In this document: piece by piece, positions 16,362 to 24,847 of the stretch
Position numbering within the stretch: the stretch's first letter is position 1
Layout: each line of letters begins with the position of its first letter
Source: Streptococcus pneumoniae
GTDB lineage: Bacteria; Bacillota; Bacilli; Lactobacillales; Streptococcaceae
Direction of reading: 5' to 3'
DNA: 64,000 nucleotides
NCBI RefSeq assembly: GCF_001113365.1
Contig: NZ_CKYA01000003.1
Location: forward strand, 165,592 to 229,591
The notes under the pieces: model-generated
What the model was told of the DNA's origin: nothing
Seen by the model: only the letters and a program-made list of their open reading frames with translations
Database searches by the model: none
Position numbers and translations under genes: made by a program

Positions 16362-17231
16362 TTACAATTCTTCATTTGAAAGCTGATTTGCAAAATAGTT
16401 TTCATAGTATCTTGCACCATCTACATACTCTAAATCTTGTAAGATTGCAATGCCTCTCTGGATTTTTTCAAGACCCTTATTTTTTACATTAAAAATAGTA
16501 TCATAATACCCTTTAGCAATCATATAAATGATTTTAAGATAAGCTTGAGATTCTGGCAATTCTCGTTTTTCAATCTGAAAGATAAAATAATCTGCTTTTA
16601 ATTTATCCTTTTCCTCTATCGCTTTAAAGAGTCCATTAATTAAAATGGTGTCAATACCAACTTTATTACTAGGTAAAGAGCCTAATAAATCCGTCTTTTG
16701 TAACATCTCCCTAGAATATTTAAAATAGAGAGGCAGAGGGAACAAAGTAGAAATCGTTGAAAATAGTTCTAATTCATAATTTCCCCAGATGTCAATAGTA
16801 AAAAAATAGTCATAGAGAAAAGTCAGTTCTTCATCCGTTGCTCTTATTTCTGAATCAAAAAACACAAGAAGGCTTTTGATACGAATCATTTGTAAAAGAT
16901 AGCTTGTTTCACCACTTGATCTATACTTTTGAGTCGTCTCTTCATACAAGGAATGGAGAGAATCAATCCCTTCTCTGTCATATAAATCCCAAAGATTTTC
17001 TTGAAAAGCCAAAACCTTTTTCTGAGAAAAACCACGTACCAAGTACATAAATTCATTCAAATCAGAGTGGATGTTATCTAAGGCAGTAATCAATTTCATA
17101 GAGGATAAGTCTGCTTCTCCACGCTCAAATTTGCTCAGCATGGAATAAGTAAACTCTCCTCCCGTCGCCTCCTGTAGAGATACATTCCGACTCTTTCTCA
17201 ATTCTTTAAAAACTTCTCCCAGATTTTGCAT
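16362..17231 (-). CDS. Rgg/MutR-family transcriptional regulator
   Basis: This 289-residue protein has an N-terminal XRE helix-turn-helix (residues 3-60; GEVFKELRKSRNVSLQEATG, SMLSKFERGEADLSSMKL) and an alpha-helical C-terminal repeat region that in Rgg proteins binds a short peptide. The start at 17231 has GGGGAG upstream; the longer frame to 17246 is less likely. No short hydrophobic peptide gene was found on either side, so it may be a MutR-like orphan or use a peptide encoded elsewhere. Its likely target is the adjacent MFS gene. Confidence 0.85.
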   Translation of the reverse strand: MQNLGEVFKELRKSRNVSLQEATGGEFTYSMLSKFERGEADLSSMKLITALDNIHSDLNEFMYLVRGFSQKKVLAFQENLWDLYDREGIDSLHSLYEETTQKYRSSGETSYLLQMIRIKSLLVFFDSEIRATDEELTFLYDYFFTIDIWGNYELELFSTISTLFPLPLYFKYSREMLQKTDLLGSLPSNKVGIDTILINGLFKAIEEKDKLKADYFIFQIEKRELPESQAYLKIIYMIAKGYYDTIFNVKNKGLEKIQRGIAILQDLEYVDGARYYENYFANQLSNEEL

Positions 17232-17360
17232 ATTGACTCCCCACAATTCTTAACTCTTTAACTCGTAAAAGTAACGACTGATAGTAGCTAGTATAGAGAA
17301 CTTTAAGTCTTGACTGTACCTCAAACTCCTATGAATGATGTACAGATTGCCCAGTTCTTT

Positions 17361-18053
17361 TTATTTATGACTCAATTTCTTAGTCAAGAAGTCTCCCAAG
17401 AATTGGATTGCAAAGATAATCAAAATGATAATGATGGTTGCCAAGATGGTCACATCGTGATTGTAGCGATTAAATCCATAAGCGATGGCTACGTTACCGA
17501 TACCACCAGCTCCAACCGCACCAGCCATAGCTGTTTCACCAACAAGGGAAATCAAGGTCACAGTCGTCACACGGATCAAATCTGGAAGACCTTCTGATAG
17601 GTAAACACCCACGATGTCCCAGAAAGTCGCTCCGCTCGCTTGAGCCGCCTCAATAACACCGCCATCCAATTCAGCCAAGACAACCTGCACTTGACGGGCA
17701 AAGAAGGCAAAGACTGCAAAAGATAGGGGTACGATAGCCGCATTTGGACCAATGCTTGTTCCTACGATTAGATGAGAGAAGGGTGACAAGACTGCCAAGA
17801 GAATGATAAATGGTACCGCACGGAAAATGGAAGTAATCTTATCCAAAATCCAGAAAACAACTTTATTTTCCAAGACCCCACCTGGAGCTGTCAAGACAAG
17901 GAAAAGACCTGCCACTAGCCCCAAGAAACCTCCGATGATAAAGGAAAGAACTGTCATATAAAGGGTTAGGTAGATGGCTGTTCCCCAGCCTGCTTGACCA
18001 GCCCAGCCCATCTTATAGACATTTGGCAAATAGGTTTGAATCAATGATTCCAT
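17361..18053 (-). CDS. metP: Methionine ABC transporter permease MetP (MetI)
   Basis: This 230-residue permease has five predicted helices and the EAA-type loop (DGGVIEAAQASGATFWDIV) that docks on the ATPase. It follows metN by one base and ends the metQ-M20-metN-metP operon. The 3' 230 bp exist again as a remnant at 14541-14915, on the far side of the Rgg/MFS cassette. The intact copy therefore probably carries a replaced 3' end. The start is coupled to the metN stop. Confidence 0.93.
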   Translation of the reverse strand: MESLIQTYLPNVYKMGWAGQAGWGTAIYLTLYMTVLSFIIGGFLGLVAGLFLVLTAPGGVLENKVVFWILDKITSIFRAVPFIILLAVLSPFSHLIVGTSIGPNAAIVPLSFAVFAFFARQVQVVLAELDGGVIEAAQASGATFWDIVGVYLSEGLPDLIRVTTVTLISLVGETAMAGAVGAGGIGNVAIAYGFNRYNHDVTILATIIIILIIFAIQFLGDFLTKKLSHK

Positions 18054-18054
18054 C

Positions 18055-19116
18055 TTACTGTCCTCCCTTCAATACTTTTAGTTGCACACCAGCCTGACGG
18101 ATGGCCTCTTGAGCGCTTGCCAAGGCTTCTTTTTCCCCTGACAAGACAACCACAAGCTCACCAACAGGAGTACCATCAAGAATTTCAATATTTCCGTAAA
18201 GGATATTAGCCGTTACTTGGTAATGCTTGTACAATTCATTCAAGAGTGGCTCGTCTGTTGAAGCCCCTGCATACTTGAGCTGCACCAAGAGACTGTTTTC
18301 AGACAAGTGTTCCACGATTTCTTGCTTCTCAATCTTGACCATGGCTTCGTCAATACCTGTGGCTGTTGAGATAAAGTCTTGAGTCAAAGGTTGTTTAGGA
18401 TCTGAGAAGATTTCAAGGACGCTGCCCTCTTCAATCAAATGCCCATCCTGCATGACTGCCACACGATTGGCAATATCTTTGACAATCTGCATTTCATGCG
18501 TAATCAAGACAACAGTTAAGCCTAATTTTTGGTTCAAATCTTGCAACAAGGCCAAAATCTGCTTGGTTGTCTTAGGGTCAAGGGCAGAAGTTGACTCATC
18601 TGAAATCAAAATTTTCGGATCATTTGCCAAGGCACGCGCAATGGCCACACGCTGTTTTTGCCCTCCAGATAGCTGTGAAGGGTAATTTTCAGCACGGTCT
18701 GCCAAGCCAACCAAGTCCAACAACTTAGCTACTTTAGCCTTCTTTTCTTCCTTGCTAAGTCCAGAGTGTTTGAGGGCAAAGGCTACATTCTCCTCTGCTG
18801 TCTTCTGGCTCATCAGGTTGAAATGCTGGAAAATCATTCCAATATCTTGACGTTTACGACGCAACTGTTCTGCCGTCAAGGTCACCTTGCCATCAAAAAT
18901 CACATCGTCGTCAATGGTAATTTTCCCTGCAGATGGTTTTTGCAAGAGGTTAATCACCCGTACAAGGGTTGATTTCCCTGCTCCAGAATATCCAACGATT
19001 CCGTAGATATCCCCTTCTTGGATGTGAATAGTCACATCCTTGACCGCTGTGATGGTTCTCTTCTTTTGGTGAAAAGTCACATCGATCTGATCTAACTTGA
19101 TAATGTCTCTACTCAT
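18055..19116 (-). CDS. metN: Methionine ABC transporter ATP-binding protein MetN
   Basis: This 353-residue ATPase has Walker A GYSGAGKST, signature LSGGQKQRVAIARAL, Walker B ILISDEST and the switch histidine in ITHEMQ. The C-terminal 80 residues form the NIL/ACT-like domain that gives methionine feedback inhibition in MetN proteins. It overlaps the M20 peptidase gene by 8 bp and is followed directly by metP. Confidence 0.95.
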   Translation of the reverse strand: MSRDIIKLDQIDVTFHQKKRTITAVKDVTIHIQEGDIYGIVGYSGAGKSTLVRVINLLQKPSAGKITIDDDVIFDGKVTLTAEQLRRKRQDIGMIFQHFNLMSQKTAEENVAFALKHSGLSKEEKKAKVAKLLDLVGLADRAENYPSQLSGGQKQRVAIARALANDPKILISDESTSALDPKTTKQILALLQDLNQKLGLTVVLITHEMQIVKDIANRVAVMQDGHLIEEGSVLEIFSDPKQPLTQDFISTATGIDEAMVKIEKQEIVEHLSENSLLVQLKYAGASTDEPLLNELYKHYQVTANILYGNIEILDGTPVGELVVVLSGEKEALASAQEAIRQAGVQLKVLKGGQ

Positions 19117-20482
19117 AGCTTCTAATCAGCTCCTCTACTAATTCAATATGGGTGTAATAATCGGCGATTCGCACGTTTTCATCTCCACCGTGGTCTCGGC
19201 TATTAGCATTTCCTAGACCGAAGGCCACCATTGGCACCTCTAGGGCATCAAAGACCGTATGCATAGGCCCTGTCCCAGCTGTCGTCGGCAAGACTGAAAC
19301 GCCCTGTGGATAGAATTTCTTGGCCAACTCGATTACATTGAGAATGGCTGGCGCGCTCATATCGCTTCGATAGCTCATCTCTCCCAAGGTATAGTATAAT
19401 TCTACCTTATCAAAGCCATTTTTGTCTAGCTGTTTCCGAATTTTTTCCAGAACATCATGCGGTTCTAAGCCCGGAACCAGACGAACCTCTAGCTTGGCAC
19501 TGGCTTCTGCAGGCAAAATAGTCTTAACACCCTGACCTTGATAACCAGACTGGATTCCTTCTATATTAAGCGCTGGCTCGAAAAAGAAACGTTTTAGAAA
19601 GGCCATCCGCTCCTCCTGTAAGAGAGGCAACTCCAAGCCATAAATCCGACTGACTTCCTCTGGGTTTCGTTGACCATAAGTTTCTAGCAAGGCCATTTCT
19701 CGTTCATTTGGCTCTTGCACTTCTTCGTACAAGCCTTCAACCAAGATACGGCCATCTGCAGCGCGAAGAGACTGTAAGGCTTGAAGGAGGTACCAGGGAG
19801 CTGATTCCACAACCCCACCATAACTAGAATGGATATCGACATCCGCACTTTTTACCTTGGCATCAAAGGTCACAATCCCCTTATTTCCACCAGAAATTTC
19901 CAGCTGTTCCAAGGCATTTTTGGTCCCTTGTTCCCAGACCAACAAATCTGCACCACGGAGTTTATCCGCATGTTTTCCCAGATACTTATCTAGGTCTGTC
20001 GAGGCCGATTCCTCCGCACCCTCCATGATAAAACTGATGTTGACAGGCAGGTCATCGTGGTACTGCATGTATTTTCTCAAAGCACTCAAACGAGCTGTGA
20101 TATGCCCCTTATCATCGTCAACCCCACGCCCATACATGAAGCCATTACGGACCGAAAGCGTAAAGGGATCCTCTGTCCAGACCTGATCCCCGTCCGCTGG
20201 CACAGTGTCATAGTGGTTATAGAAAATCAAGGTCTTAGCATCTGGGCGCGAACTCTTGAAATGCGCCATGACAAAGGGAGCCGTATAAGTCTCATCAATC
20301 TCCACTTCAGCTCCAACACGCTTGAAAATCTCACCCAGATAGTTTGCGACTTCCTTGAGTCCAACCTGCTGGGCAAAGACCGACTTCTTAGAAATCAAGG
20401 TACGCAAAACCTCAAAATAATGCTGGGCTACATGTTCCTTTTCAAATTTTTCGATCTGTTCTTGTTCGCTAGGAAAAACCAT
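19109..20482 (-). CDS. M20-family metallopeptidase in the methionine operon
   Basis: This 457-residue protein belongs to the M20/M25/M40 family of zinc exopeptidases and deacylases. Visible metal-site motifs are NHYDTVPADG, GRGVDDDKGH and EGAEES, with a dimerisation insert in the middle. Its place between metQ and metN suggests it releases methionine or a related amino acid from imported dipeptides or acylated forms, which is inference. It overlaps metN by 8 bp. Confidence 0.88.
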   Translation of the reverse strand: MVFPSEQEQIEKFEKEHVAQHYFEVLRTLISKKSVFAQQVGLKEVANYLGEIFKRVGAEVEIDETYTAPFVMAHFKSSRPDAKTLIFYNHYDTVPADGDQVWTEDPFTLSVRNGFMYGRGVDDDKGHITARLSALRKYMQYHDDLPVNISFIMEGAEESASTDLDKYLGKHADKLRGADLLVWEQGTKNALEQLEISGGNKGIVTFDAKVKSADVDIHSSYGGVVESAPWYLLQALQSLRAADGRILVEGLYEEVQEPNEREMALLETYGQRNPEEVSRIYGLELPLLQEERMAFLKRFFFEPALNIEGIQSGYQGQGVKTILPAEASAKLEVRLVPGLEPHDVLEKIRKQLDKNGFDKVELYYTLGEMSYRSDMSAPAILNVIELAKKFYPQGVSVLPTTAGTGPMHTVFDALEVPMVAFGLGNANSRDHGGDENVRIADYYTHIELVEELIRSYE

Positions 20483-20539
20483 ATTCTCTCTACCTTTCTA
20501 TGAACGAATAGTCTTCTTTACAATCCATGCTCTATACAA

Positions 20540-20570
20540 AAGCAAGAGGTGGAATTTTCTCTCCCACCTC
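20540..20570 (-). terminator. Hairpin between metQ and the M20 gene (terminator or attenuator)
   Basis: GAGGTGG and CCACCTC form a 7-bp stem with an 11-nt loop followed by TTGCTTTTG on the minus strand. Because the downstream genes are probably co-transcribed, it may reduce expression of M20-metN-metP relative to metQ. Confidence 0.6.
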
Positions 20571-20581
20571 CCTGTTTCTTA

Positions 20582-21436
20582 TTACCAAACTGGTTGATCC
20601 AAACCGTCTGATGTTTCTTCGATAACTTTTTTCACGTCATCTGTGTGGTAAGCTGCGATCACTTTCTTGATAGCATCAGCCTTAGGTGATGTTTCCCAAT
20701 CTTTTTTCGCAACGATGATGTTGTACCATTGTTTTGAGTTTTCATCAGCTTGTTCTTTGAAAAGTGCTTTCTTGTAGTCCAATTTTGCTTCTGTAACGAA
20801 GGTATTGTTTACAACGGCAGCATCAACTGATGACAATGAACGAGCTGTTTGGCTAGCATCCAATTCAGTGATTTTCAAGTTCTTTGGATTTTCTTTGATG
20901 TTGGCAACTGTTGCAAGAGCAGTTCCTGAAACGTCCAATTTAATCAAGCCAGCTGATTGAAGCAAGTAAAGCGCACGGCTTTCGTTTGTAGCATCGTTCG
21001 GTACAGCGATTTCTCCGTTTGCTGGGATGTCTTCTACTTTAGTGTACTTGTTGTCACTTCCATTCAAACCTGAGTAAAGGCGGATTGGAGAGATGTAAGT
21101 ATCAGCAATCGCTACAAGGTCTTTTCCGTTTTCTTTGTTCCAGTTGTTCAAGAAGTTATAGTGTTGGAAAGCGTTCAAGTCTACTTCACCATCAGCAGTT
21201 GCCTTGTTTGGTTGTGAGTAGTCTGTGAACTCTGTAAATTCCAAGGTAATTCCGTCTTTTTTAACCAATTCTTGAACTTTATCCCAACGAGCTTCTTCAG
21301 AACCGCTACGGTTAACAGTTGCAATTTTAATAGTTGTTGCATTGTCTGCTTTCTTTTCTGAGTTTCCGCAAGCTGCAAGAGCCAAACCTGCGACTGTAGC
21401 AAGGGCTGCTAGGCCAAGCCATTTTTTAATTTTCAT
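20582..21436 (-). CDS. metQ: Methionine-binding lipoprotein MetQ (NlpA family)
   Basis: This 284-residue lipoprotein has a signal peptide with lipobox LAAC (Cys23) and the NlpA/MetQ fold (TTIKIATVNRSGSEEARWD, DGEVDLNAFQHYNFL). It captures methionine for MetNP. It is the first gene of the operon, with a MET-box 80 bp upstream. Confidence 0.92.
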   Translation of the reverse strand: MKIKKWLGLAALATVAGLALAACGNSEKKADNATTIKIATVNRSGSEEARWDKVQELVKKDGITLEFTEFTDYSQPNKATADGEVDLNAFQHYNFLNNWNKENGKDLVAIADTYISPIRLYSGLNGSDNKYTKVEDIPANGEIAVPNDATNESRALYLLQSAGLIKLDVSGTALATVANIKENPKNLKITELDASQTARSLSSVDAAVVNNTFVTEAKLDYKKALFKEQADENSKQWYNIIVAKKDWETSPKADAIKKVIAAYHTDDVKKVIEETSDGLDQPVW

Positions 21437-21518
21437 GATTCTTTCTCCTTAAAAATAATACCGTACTAGTATCTCATACTTTGTTCAATTGCACAAATTG
21501 TTATTAGATAATCAGATA

Positions 21519-21535
21519 TATAGTTTAAAACTATA
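21519..21535. promoter_or_regulatory. MET-box (MetR/MtaR-type operator)
   Basis: TATAGTTTAAAACTATA is a perfect palindrome around one A and matches the streptococcal MET-box (ATAGTTTNAAACTAT) bound by LysR-type methionine regulators. It lies upstream of metQ, downstream of the second lipoprotein gene. Confidence 0.8.
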
Positions 21536-21589
21536 TCCCTAAAAACTGAGAAATCACCCATCTTACTCAGAATGGATGACTTCAAAAAA

Positions 21590-22420
21590 TTATTTAATAT
21601 CAGCTTCTGCTGGTAGATAAGTATCTCCGAAGAATTGTTTAGACAATTTTTCAAGCGTTCCGTCTTTGTAAAGTTCTTTGATGCGTTTGTCTACAAATGA
21701 TTTCAACTCATCTTGACCCTGAGCAAGAAGTGGGTAAACGTATGGTTGTTGGTCGCTTGGAAGCTCGATAACTTTTAAGTTGTCCAAACCTTGGTTCTTG
21801 ATCACTGTTTCAACACCAATTTTATCAAAAATCTTATAGTCAAATTGGCCATCGCTCAAACGTACCATGATTTGTTGGAAGTCTGCCTTAGTATAGTTAA
21901 GGATAGTTGGGTTATCCGGGTGTTCAGCGTTGTATGCTTCTAACTGCTTAGCTGATGTAGTGGCTTGAACGACTTCCGTCGATTTTCCACCGATATCAGC
22001 GAGAGACTTGATACTAGAGTCATCTTTCTTCACTACAAGGACATTAGGGTTTTGGGCAATTGGTGCGGCATAAAGGTATTTCTCCGCACGTTCTTTAGTG
22101 TAGCTAAGATTGTTGACAGCCATATTGTAACGGTCAGCGTCAAGACCAGCAAAGACACCTGACCATTCTGTCTTTTCAAACTTGACATCATACTTGTCAG
22201 AGTCTTTAAAGATAGCGCGAACCACTTCAATCTCGTAACCAGTCAATTCGCCATTTTCTTCATAGATAAATGGTTTTGGCGAGCCATTGGTTGCAACGAT
22301 GATTTCTTTCTTGCTAGCTGCTTCTCCCTCTTTCTTAGCACCACCTGAACAAGCCGCAAGCACACCTGCAGCAATAAGCCCTAGAGCAGCAAGAGATGAG
22401 TATTTAACGATTTTTTTCAT
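21590..22420 (-). CDS. Amino-acid ABC transporter substrate-binding lipoprotein
   Basis: This 276-residue lipoprotein has a signal peptide with lipobox LAACS and the type-3 periplasmic binding-protein fold (PKPFIYEENGELTGYEIEVV, AVNNLSYTKERAEKY). Members bind polar amino acids or cystine. No permease or ATPase is adjacent, so it may feed a transporter encoded elsewhere, or MetNP. It precedes metQ; a weak hairpin and the MET-box separate them. Confidence 0.88.
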   Translation of the reverse strand: MKKIVKYSSLAALGLIAAGVLAACSGGAKKEGEAASKKEIIVATNGSPKPFIYEENGELTGYEIEVVRAIFKDSDKYDVKFEKTEWSGVFAGLDADRYNMAVNNLSYTKERAEKYLYAAPIAQNPNVLVVKKDDSSIKSLADIGGKSTEVVQATTSAKQLEAYNAEHPDNPTILNYTKADFQQIMVRLSDGQFDYKIFDKIGVETVIKNQGLDNLKVIELPSDQQPYVYPLLAQGQDELKSFVDKRIKELYKDGTLEKLSKQFFGDTYLPAEADIK

Positions 22421-22525
22421 GTCATTTCCTCCAAAATAGAATACCTTATAATCTTAACAGAAAAAGACTATTTACGCCATTATATGATATCTATCTCTGT
22501 GATAGGTTTTCTTTATGGCTGATTT

Positions 22526-22677
22526 ATACTCAATGAAAATCAAAGAGCAAACTAGGAAGCTAGCCACAGGTTGCTCAAAACACTGTTTTGAGGTTGGAGA
22601 TAAGACTGACGAAGTCAGTTACATATACCTACGGTAAGGCGACGCTGACGTAGTTTGAAGAGATTTTCGAAGAGTAT
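22526..22677. repeat. BOX element that reaches the azlD stop codon
   Basis: It runs from ATACTCAATGAAAATC to GATTTTCGAAGAGTAT and carries the boxA core CTACGGTAAGGCGACGCTGA and the CAAAACACTGTTTTG hairpin. Its last base is the first base of the azlD stop triplet on the plus strand (TTA at 22677-22679). Confidence 0.93.
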
Positions 22678-23000
22678 TAAAAGACCAAACGTAAAACTGC
22701 AATCAAGACCACTCCAAAGAGAACTGTTCCGACTAGATTGCGGTAGCGAAAGGCCACCCAAGCTGTTGGAAAAACTGCTAAGAAGTCCAGCCATTTGATT
22801 TGAGGCAAGCTGCCAACCTTGCCTGTCACTACGCTTGAAAGAATCAAGGCAAAGATAATAGAAACGGGCAAGAACTTCAAAAAACGCTCAACGATCGCAG
22901 GCAAGCCCTTATACTTGACCAAGATGAAGGGAATCATACGGGGAATCCACGTCACCAAGCCAGAGAAAATAACTGCTAATAAAAGATACTTACTGACCAT
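22677..23000 (-). CDS. azlD: AzlD-like branched-chain amino-acid exporter subunit
   Basis: This 107-residue protein has four hydrophobic helices and the AzlD-type start with TWIPRMIPFILV. With AzlC it forms an exporter of branched-chain amino acids (BrnFE/AzlCD). It overlaps azlC by 11 bp. Its stop codon touches a BOX element, so the repeat defines the 3' end of the gene. Confidence 0.88.
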   Translation of the reverse strand: MVSKYLLLAVIFSGLVTWIPRMIPFILVKYKGLPAIVERFLKFLPVSIIFALILSSVVTGKVGSLPQIKWLDFLAVFPTAWVAFRYRNLVGTVLFGVVLIAVLRLVF

Positions 23001-23685
23001 CTAACACCACCCCCATGCTACAACCAAGTAGCGTCGCAAACAGAACAGCTAGCGACTGAGACACCACTGTCAAGAGCAAAAAGAAGGACACCGCAACAAC
23101 TGCTAGGATAATGAGCAGATTGCGGACAGGAATCCGTCTTTGCATAATCTGGAATTGCGAAGCAAAAATGCCGATAAACATCCCAACCAGGGCAAAATCC
23201 AAGCCAAAGATTTCTGGATTTGGCAGCAGGCCACCCAGAGCCGTTCCGACCACTGTTCCCACAAACCAAGCCACATAGCTGTTGAGATTGTTGCCGTGCA
23301 TCCACATAGGATTGACCTTGTCTGTATGGGCTAATTCGCCCATCAAAACGCCGTAAGTCTCATCTGTCAAGATACTAGACATACCGATATTGTGCCAGAG
23401 ACTAGTATGACGGAAATAGGTTGACGCATGCAAACTCAACAAAAAGAGACGCAAATTGATCAAAAAAACCGTCATAGCAATAGCTGCCACAGGTGCTTGA
23501 ACCGCAATCAGTGCCAGCATGGCAAACTGAGCACTCCCAGCATAAACAAAGAGGCTCATCAATCCCATCTCGACAGGTGTCACATAAGGCGCACCGATAA
23601 TCCCACAGGCCAGACCGATACTGACATAACCAAGGGCTGTTGGCATAGCTGCCTGCGCCCCCTCCCAAAATCCTTTTTCTTTCAT
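22990..23685 (-). CDS. azlC: AzlC-like branched-chain amino-acid exporter, large subunit
   Basis: This 231-residue membrane protein has the AzlC features: ALGYVSIGLACGI near the start, YAGSAQFAML and LTDETYGVL. The start at 23685 (MKEKGFWEGAQ) has GAGGAGAAAG upstream, better than the longer frame to 23697. Together with AzlD it probably exports leucine, isoleucine or valine. Confidence 0.88.
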   Translation of the reverse strand: MKEKGFWEGAQAAMPTALGYVSIGLACGIIGAPYVTPVEMGLMSLFVYAGSAQFAMLALIAVQAPVAAIAMTVFLINLRLFLLSLHASTYFRHTSLWHNIGMSSILTDETYGVLMGELAHTDKVNPMWMHGNNLNSYVAWFVGTVVGTALGGLLPNPEIFGLDFALVGMFIGIFASQFQIMQRRIPVRNLLIILAVVAVSFFLLLTVVSQSLAVLFATLLGCSMGVVLDGQ

Positions 23686-23767
23686 CTTTCTCCTCATATT
23701 GTCTTAATAGGTGGGCTGAAAAGGCTCCAGCCACAGCATGGACTATTATAACACATTCAGGAAAGAG

Positions 23768-23800
23768 AAAAAAGTCTGCTGATTGTAATCAGACAGACTC
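23768..23800 (-). terminator. Terminator after the immunity gene and tsaD remnant
   Basis: On the minus strand, AGTCTGTCTGAT pairs with ATCAGCAGACT (one-base bulge) and is followed by TTTTTTCTC. Confidence 0.75.
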
Positions 23801-23804
23801 CATT

Positions 23805-23879
23805 TTATTCCATCGTATCAAAAGCAAGACTTGGTTTGGCATTGAAATCCAAGTCTTGCTCATATTCAGATTCATCCAT
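23805..23879 (-). pseudogene. Decayed second copy of the tsaD 3' end
   Basis: About 45 bp match the 3' end of the intact tsaD gene at 25882-25930 with a few substitutions, and the deduced tail ends NAKPSLAFDTME followed by a stop, as in TsaD. Upstream the frame reads a different sequence (DESEYEQDLDF) and only 24 codons precede the stop. It sits directly before a terminator, where the original tsaD end would be. It is the footprint of insertion of the SHP/Rgg cassette. Confidence 0.85.
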
Positions 23880-23911
23880 TATGCGATACTCATGCCGTAT
23901 TTTATAATGAA

Positions 23912-24196
23912 TCATATTTTAAAAATACCAGACCACACTATTCCCTGCTTGTATTTAGCTTCTTTCTTTTGGACAAATTTTGCTAAATCCAACAACTCTG
24001 TCGGCGGTTCACCTTTAAAGTTCAATAATTCTTTAGAGACGGCAAATGAGAGACGTACAGCTAGCAAATCTTCACTACTACTAGAAAACTGTTTCGCTGT
24101 TTCTAGCAATTGCTTCCTAAATTCTTCCGTCAAGCTGATTTCTTTATTATTGTACAGGGAATGAATTAAAATTTGTAACTGACTCTGCTTTTCCAT
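23912..24196 (-). CDS. Enterocin-A-type bacteriocin immunity protein
   Basis: This 94-residue, mostly helical cytoplasmic protein matches the EntA_Immun family (LIHSLYNNKEISLTEEF, RLSFAVSKELLNFKGE, LLDLAKFV). Such proteins form a four-helix bundle and protect the producer from class II bacteriocins by acting at the mannose-PTS receptor. It is 13 bp downstream of the secreted-protein gene and so co-expressed with it. No class IIa pediocin-like peptide is present, so the partner toxin, if any, would be the 113-residue secreted protein. An orphan immunity role is also possible. Confidence 0.8.
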   Translation of the reverse strand: MEKQSQLQILIHSLYNNKEISLTEEFRKQLLETAKQFSSSSEDLLAVRLSFAVSKELLNFKGEPPTELLDLAKFVQKKEAKYKQGIVWSGIFKI

Positions 24197-24209
24197 CGTT
24201 TACCTCATC

Positions 24210-24551
24210 TTATCTAGGACGCCAAGGACCATATTTAGCCCAACCATCCACCATAACATTTACAGTGTGTTCCAAATTAGAAATATATTGTACAGACTTC
24301 CATTTCTTAGTCTTTGTATTATAGTAAAAGTCGTAGGGTGCTGCTCTATATTTATAAACCCAATAATCCTCTGAGTTATCCACTAGATCATAAGTTAAGA
24401 CAACAGTTCTATCTTGAATTCGGGCTCTGGACTCTACTTCTTCAACCGAAGGACTGTCAGCAAAGACAGTTGTTGTGTTCAATGCTACTGTATTTACGAA
24501 AACAAAGCCAGCTAGAATAATTCCCGTTTTTAGTAAAAATTTAACTCTCAT
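24210..24551 (-). CDS. Small secreted protein of unknown function, candidate toxin or bacteriocin
   Basis: This 113-residue protein has a Sec signal peptide (basic start, hydrophobic stretch to about residue 28, cleavage near VFA-DS). The 80-residue mature part is rich in aromatic and basic residues (DYWVYKYRAAPYDFYY, DGWAKYGPWRPR) and has no cysteine. I do not recognise a family; it lacks a double-glycine leader and the lactococcin-972 pattern. It is the first gene of a two-gene operon with an immunity-type gene and is divergent from the SHP gene. Its promoter (TG-extended TATACT at 24706-24711, minus strand) has the same upstream box as the shp promoter, so SHP/Rgg induction is likely. Confidence 0.65.
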   Translation of the reverse strand: MRVKFLLKTGIILAGFVFVNTVALNTTTVFADSPSVEEVESRARIQDRTVVLTYDLVDNSEDYWVYKYRAAPYDFYYNTKTKKWKSVQYISNLEHTVNVMVDGWAKYGPWRPR

Positions 24552-24705
24552 ATTAGTTGCACCTTTCTAATAAGTAATTTGACGTAAATATAAACTATCA
24601 TTTCCAATATCAATAGTAAGATTGCACTTTGATTGTAGGAAAATCTTTCTTCATTTGTAAACCACTTCTGCGACCTAGGATTTGCTTCAAGTGCTTTACA
24701 AGGAC

Positions 24706-24742
24706 AGTATAACACAGAAATTGGCTCATTTTAGAAAATCGC
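24706..24742 (-). promoter_or_regulatory. Rgg-box and extended -10 promoter of the secreted-protein operon
   Basis: On the minus strand TGCGATTTT (its GCGATTTT at 24742-24735) is followed 31 bases after the first G of GCG by TATACT (24711-24706), preceded by TG (extended -10). The region of similarity with the shp box extends to TCA-AT-TGCGATTTT. Confidence 0.65.
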
Positions 24743-24778
24743 ATATTTGATATTTTTTCTTATAGAAATTTCAGATTT

Positions 24779-24815
24779 GCGATTTTAGTAGATTTGATTA
24801 TTTCCCTGGTATAAT
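24779..24815 (+). promoter_or_regulatory. Rgg-box and extended -10 promoter of the shp gene
   Basis: GCGATTTT at 24779-24786 is followed, exactly 31 bases after its first G, by TATAAT (24810-24815), with TGG before it as an extended -10. No good -35 is present, as expected of an activator-dependent promoter. Orientation is the mirror image of the box at 24735-24742. Confidence 0.7.
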
Positions 24816-24847
24816 AAAGTTATTACTAATTAAGGAGTGGAGCAACT

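Noticed and set aside
17232..17360. Search for an SHP-like peptide gene beside the first Rgg-type regulator.
   Set aside because: No short hydrophobic ORF with a ribosome-binding site was found on either strand; the plus-strand frame there is antisense to metP.
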